A stretch of 26,102 nt of DNA, from positions 1 through 26,102 of the forward strand of contig MGXW01000101.1 of assembly GCA_001801495.1 (NCBI GenBank). The letters run 5' to 3'. Numbering within the stretch: position 1 is the first letter of the stretch; each line of letters starts with the position of its first letter. The stretch comes from Gammaproteobacteria bacterium RIFCSPHIGHO2_12_FULL_37_34 (GTDB taxonomy: Bacteria; Pseudomonadota; Gammaproteobacteria; DSM-16500). Below the pieces are notes generated by a model. It worked only from the letters and a program-made list of their open reading frames with translations. It made no database searches and was not told the origin of the DNA. Of this stretch, positions 23,377 through 26,102 are shown one piece after another. Position numbers and translations under genes: made by a program.

Positions 23377-23984
23377 ACACCTAACCACACATTTTTTATA
23401 GGAATATTTTTTATAAGAATAGGTTGATGAGAGCTCATCACGCTTATTCCGCCGTTTTGTACATGCGTTGTTAATTGTGACAGTAATAATGCTCGCATTT
23501 CTTTATCAAGAGCAGTAAAGGGTTCATCTAAGATCCATAATTTTTTAGGAAAAAGAAATAATTTTGCTAAAGCTAGACGACGTTTTTGACCCGCAGATAA
23601 AAATTTTGCTGGAGTATGTTGGTTTTGTGTCAATCGCAGTAGCGAGAGGATGGTTGGAGTATCGTTTGTAGAAGTAGCTGCAAGGCAACTTAAGAGTTGT
23701 AAATTTTCAATTACTGTTAATCCGAGTTTTAGGCCGTTAGCATGCCCAAGATAATGCAGATTTTTAGCGTAAGCCAAATCATTTTCATTAATTAATCGCC
23801 CTTGCCACAAAATAGTACCTTGCGAAGGAGTAGCTAACCCGGCAAGTAGGCGCAATAAACTTGATTTGCCCGAACCATTTGGTCCTTCAACCAACAATAA
23901 TTCGCCTGCGGCTAATTCTAAAGAAAGATTAGAAAATAATGGGTGGTTTAGATGCGCACAACTTAAATTTTGTGTGGTTAACAT
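23373..23984 (-). CDS. ccmA: Heme exporter ATPase CcmA
   Basis: A 203-aa ABC ATPase with Walker A GPNGSGKSS (34-42), signature LSAGQKRRLALAKL and Walker B LWILDEPFTALD. The GQKRRLALAKL and the short length are typical of CcmA. The protein pairs with CcmB next to it in cytochrome c maturation. It is the first gene of the pair. A TATAAA eight bases before its ATG may be a -10, again implying a very short leader. The rest of the ccm genes (C, D, E, F, G, H) are not in the window. Confidence 0.92.
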   Translation of the reverse strand: MLTTQNLSCAHLNHPLFSNLSLELAAGELLLVEGPNGSGKSSLLRLLAGLATPSQGTILWQGRLINENDLAYAKNLHYLGHANGLKLGLTVIENLQLLSCLAATSTNDTPTILSLLRLTQNQHTPAKFLSAGQKRRLALAKLFLFPKKLWILDEPFTALDKEMRALLLSQLTTHVQNGGISVMSSHQPILIKNIPIKNVWLGV

Positions 23985-24037
23985 GATTTTTTTATAGTCA
24001 GTCTAAATAGCGAGAGCCTTATTCTAACGAAAACAAG

Positions 24038-24733
24038 TTAATCGAACAAATATCGTATCCCCAATGCTAAATCATTTGAACCAGTATTTCCTGCATGATA
24101 AAGACCAAAGGCACCTGAGCGATGATGAATACGCATAACCAGTTGTAATCTTGGATAGCGAGGAGAAGCAATGGTGAGTTCTACCACCATAAAATTAAGT
24201 AAATGCTTGGTATGAGCGTTATTTTTTTTTTCTACAGCAGGAATGAAAGTATCATAAGAGATACCTTCTGCTAAAGCGAAAGAAGTATTGATGTAGTGAT
24301 TCCATGGAAAATTTGCCCATCTGAACATAATAGAAGGATCGAATTCGTAAATGGTGGGCTCATCTGTACCATTACGTAGAGTCACATTTCCAGCAAGTTG
24401 CACAACTTCAACAAGAGGGTTAAAAAAACGCCTGACAGCATTTTTTTCACTGAGCGTATAAGCGAGCTCCAGGGATTGAATATGTTCAGGCCAGCGCTTC
24501 AGATGGTGTATGGTAAGTACATCAATTAATGGGTTATTGAATGTTACTCCGTAATAATACATGACAGAGAAAGGATAAAGATCATATAGAACGGAATCCA
24601 GTTTTGTGAGGTGTGAAACCACAGAGAAAGTTGGCGTTTGCAGGGGTTCACTGCTTGTTTTTCCTATGGCTAAAAGTGGGAAGAGACTGCTCAATAAGAA
24701 CACCACACTCTTATTTATTAGGCTATTTGGCAA
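24038..24733 (-). CDS. Outer-membrane beta-barrel protein, possibly PagL-like
   Basis: A 231-aa exported protein with a signal peptide (SVVFLLSSLFPLLAIG). Alternating polar and hydrophobic strands and an aromatic near the end (IRYLFD) suggest a beta barrel. The region MRIHHRSGAFGL followed by GSNDLALGIRYLF resembles outer-membrane proteins of the acyloxyacyl hydrolase/PagL type. In those, an H-x-S pair is catalytic; here it is H-R-S. The acidic residue expected about 12 positions later is not clearly present. The start is uncertain: TTG at 24733 has GGAGG eight bases away, while the GTG at 24739 is only two or three bases from it. Confidence 0.6.
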   Translation of the reverse strand: MPNSLINKSVVFLLSSLFPLLAIGKTSSEPLQTPTFSVVSHLTKLDSVLYDLYPFSVMYYYGVTFNNPLIDVLTIHHLKRWPEHIQSLELAYTLSEKNAVRRFFNPLVEVVQLAGNVTLRNGTDEPTIYEFDPSIMFRWANFPWNHYINTSFALAEGISYDTFIPAVEKKNNAHTKHLLNFMVVELTIASPRYPRLQLVMRIHHRSGAFGLYHAGNTGSNDLALGIRYLFD

Positions 24734-24810
24734 AGGCACCTCCTCCTTATAGAGGTTTGATTGTTCAGGTTAAATAGCATATAAAAGTTAAAATATTACG
24801 AATAGAGGTA

Positions 24811-24838
24811 GACAAAAATCGACAAAATCGACAAAAAG
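24811..24838 (+). promoter_or_regulatory. Phased A-tracts upstream of rpsO promoter
   Basis: Three near-repeats GACAAAAATC, GACAAAATC and GACAAAAAG follow one another. They put A-tracts of 5, 4 and 5 at 24814, 24824 and 24833, a spacing of about 9.5 bases, close to one helical turn. In-phase A-tracts bend DNA and act as UP-like elements, and this set sits directly before the -35 of the rpsO promoter. Confidence 0.45.
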
Positions 24839-24840
24839 GC

Positions 24841-24869
24841 TTGTTACTCGTCGAGCTCCCCGTTAAAAT
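24841..24869 (+). promoter_or_regulatory. Sigma-70 type promoter for rpsO
   Basis: TTGTTA (24841-24846) and TAAAAT (24864-24869) are separated by 17 bases, with 4/6 and 5/6 matches to consensus. Initiation near 24876 gives a leader of about 38 bases, leaving room for the GGAGA ribosome site. Confidence 0.55.
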
Positions 24870-24913
24870 AACCAACCTTAATGTTTTTATCAAGTTTAGT
24901 GGAGAGTATATTC

Positions 24914-25192
24914 ATGGTGTTAGCAGCAGCCGCCAAAGCGCAGATTGTTAAGCCTTTTCAGCGAAGTAGTGGTGATACTGGTTCGCCAGAGGTACAAATT
25001 GCTTTATTTACAGCGCGCATTAGTAATTTAACAGAACATTTAAAGATTCACCAACATGATTTCCATACGCGCTATGGCTTAACAAAGCTTGTTAGTCAAC
25101 GTCGAAAATTGCTGCTTTATTTAAAACGTACCAATCCAAAACGTTATCAACTTGTAATTAAAGATCTCGATATTCGCGATATTCGTGACTGA
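24914..25192 (+). CDS. rpsO: 30S ribosomal protein S15
   Basis: A 92-aa S15 protein of the four-helix rRNA-binding type. It has DTGSPEVQIALFTARISNLTEHLK in outline, HHxR-like HDFHTRYGL, and the highly conserved LVSQRRKLLLYLKRTN. It binds 16S rRNA in the platform and in many bacteria represses its own mRNA. The start at 24914 is chosen over an in-frame ATG at 24881 because it matches the family length and has GGAGA ten bases upstream. It is followed 77 bases later by pnp, the widespread rpsO-pnp order. Confidence 0.96.
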   Translation: MVLAAAAKAQIVKPFQRSSGDTGSPEVQIALFTARISNLTEHLKIHQHDFHTRYGLTKLVSQRRKLLLYLKRTNPKRYQLVIKDLDIRDIRD

Positions 25193-25269
25193 ATTTTTAT
25201 CAGATCAACATACCAGGATGTTTTCTCATCAGACATCTCTATATTTATTAACTTTTTAAGGTATTATTT

Positions 25270-26102
25270 GTGGCTATTATTAAAAAATCATTTCAATACG
25301 GTAATCATACTGTAACTTTAGAAACAGGTGGGATAGCTCGCCAAGCAACAGCAGCTGTGATGGTAACAATGGATGACACAGTCGTGTTAGTAACGGTTGT
25401 AGCGGCGGAGGGCACAGAAGAAGAACGAGATTTTTTCCCCTTAACTGTTAATTATCAAGAGCGCACTTATGCTGCTGGTCGCGTACCAGGAGGTTATTTT
25501 AAACGTGAAGGAAAGCCTAGTGAAAAAGAAGTACTTGTTTCACGCTTAATTGACAGACCCCTGCGTCCTTTATTTCCTAAAGAGTTTCATTCTGAAGTGC
25601 AAGTGATTGCAACTGTATTATCACTGAATCCTGAGATTAATTCTGATATTCCAGCAATGATTGGTGCTTCAGTTGCTATCGCACTCTCTGGGTTACCCGT
25701 AGGCAGTCATCTTGCTGCCGCGCGTGTTGGCTATCAGGATGGCAATTATTTGCTTAATCCTACGCTCACCCAACTTAAAACATCTCAACTTGATATGGTA
25801 GTGGCTGGAACAGAAAATGCTGTATTGATGGTGGAATCTGAAGCAAAAGAGTTACCCGAATCAGTTATGCTAGATGCGGTGATGTTTGCTCATCGAGAAA
25901 TGCAAACAGTTATTCGAGTAATAAAAGAGATGGTGGCTGAAGCTGGTAGTACAACATGGGAATGGGCGCCGCCTGCGATGGATAACGTACTTCCGCAGCA
26001 TATCGCAACATTATGTCAAGTGGATATTGAAAAGGCATATCAAATCGGTGACAAAATAGAACGTCAACAAACGATTGAAGAGATTCGTGATCGCCTGCTC
26101 GA
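25270..26102 (+). CDS. pnp: Polynucleotide phosphorylase, 5' part (runs off window)
   Basis: The first 277 codons of PNPase, the 3'-to-5' phosphorolytic exoribonuclease of RNA turnover. The GTG start at 25270 has AAGG eight bases upstream. The frame begins VAIIKKSFQYGNHTVTLETG and continues with the first RNase PH domain, including ERTYAAGRVPGGYFKREGKP and SRLIDRPLRPLFPKEF in outline. It enters the linker helical domain before the edge. The catalytic second PH domain, KH and S1 domains lie outside. Between rpsO and pnp a small 5-base stem (25207-25222) is the only visible hairpin, weaker than the E. coli RNase III site. Confidence 0.96.
   Translation, partial: MAIIKKSFQYGNHTVTLETGGIARQATAAVMVTMDDTVVLVTVVAAEGTEEERDFFPLTVNYQERTYAAGRVPGGYFKREGKPSEKEVLVSRLIDRPLRPLFPKEFHSEVQVIATVLSLNPEINSDIPAMIGASVAIALSGLPVGSHLAAARVGYQDGNYLLNPTLTQLKTSQLDMVVAGTENAVLMVESEAKELPESVMLDAVMFAHREMQTVIRVIKEMVAEAGSTTWEWAPPAMDNVLPQHIATLCQVDIEKAYQIGDKIERQQTIEEIRDRLL

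Noticed and set aside
1..26102. CRISPR arrays, tRNA or rRNA genes, integrase or complete IS
   Set aside because: None was seen on reading both strands. The only repeat family visible is the single MITE-like element and the short A-tract repeats before rpsO.

Overview
The window looks like chromosomal DNA of an AT-rich gammaproteobacterium, most likely a host-associated member of the Legionellales (Coxiella/Legionella/Rickettsiella-like). The pointers are a SUF-only type iron-sulfur operon headed by an Rrf2 regulator, a fused FolK-FolP protein, an MgtC/SapB protein, an ankyrin-like ORF at the edge, and a small protein with a CaaX-like C-terminus. This assignment is inference from gene content. 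No rRNA, tRNA, CRISPR array or complete insertion sequence was seen.

Layout. (1) 1-1461, minus: the 5' part of an ankyrin-like gene and a cytoplasmic type I/II L-asparaginase. (2) 1468-3166, plus: a divergent tgt-like gene and an MgtC/SapB membrane protein. (3) 3308-10119, minus: a tightly packed nine-gene iron-sulfur operon, in transcription order rrf2-sufB-sufC-sufD-sufS-sufU-sufA-sufT-grxD. (4) 10120-10412: a control region dense in palindromes that also holds a 120-124 bp MITE-like hairpin element. (5) 10413-13068, plus: an aldo/keto reductase translationally coupled to folB and to a folK-folP fusion. (6) 13086-14884, minus: folC followed by an unknown 174-aa protein. (7) 14885-15097: an AT-rich spacer with two perfect DnaA boxes. 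(8) 15098-16761, minus: two tandem L,D-transpeptidases. (9) 17074-22699, plus: ddl, a TolC-like outer membrane factor, a membrane fusion protein, a LolD/MacB-type ATPase without a permease, and glutaryl-CoA dehydrogenase, all closely spaced. (10) 22702-23984, minus: ccmB and ccmA. (11) 24038-24733, minus: an outer-membrane beta-barrel candidate. (12) 24914-26102, plus: rpsO and the start of pnp.

How the genes work together. The suf operon encodes desulfurase (SufS), sulfur acceptor or scaffold (SufU), scaffold complex (SufBCD), A-type carrier (SufA), maturation factor (SufT) and monothiol glutaredoxin (GrxD), so nearly a whole iron-sulfur assembly and delivery line under one regulator. folB, folKP and folC cover four folate-pathway steps in two convergent units. 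The two L,D-transpeptidases and Ddl form a cell-wall group around a shared divergent spacer. rpsO-pnp is the conserved ribosomal protein S15/PNPase pair.

Points most worth a second look are the MITE with its flanking duplication, the paired ACGT-centred palindromes at the suf promoter, the permease-less exporter operon, the divergent substrate pocket of the Tgt-like protein, the CaaX-like tail of the unknown protein, and the DnaA-box spacer.
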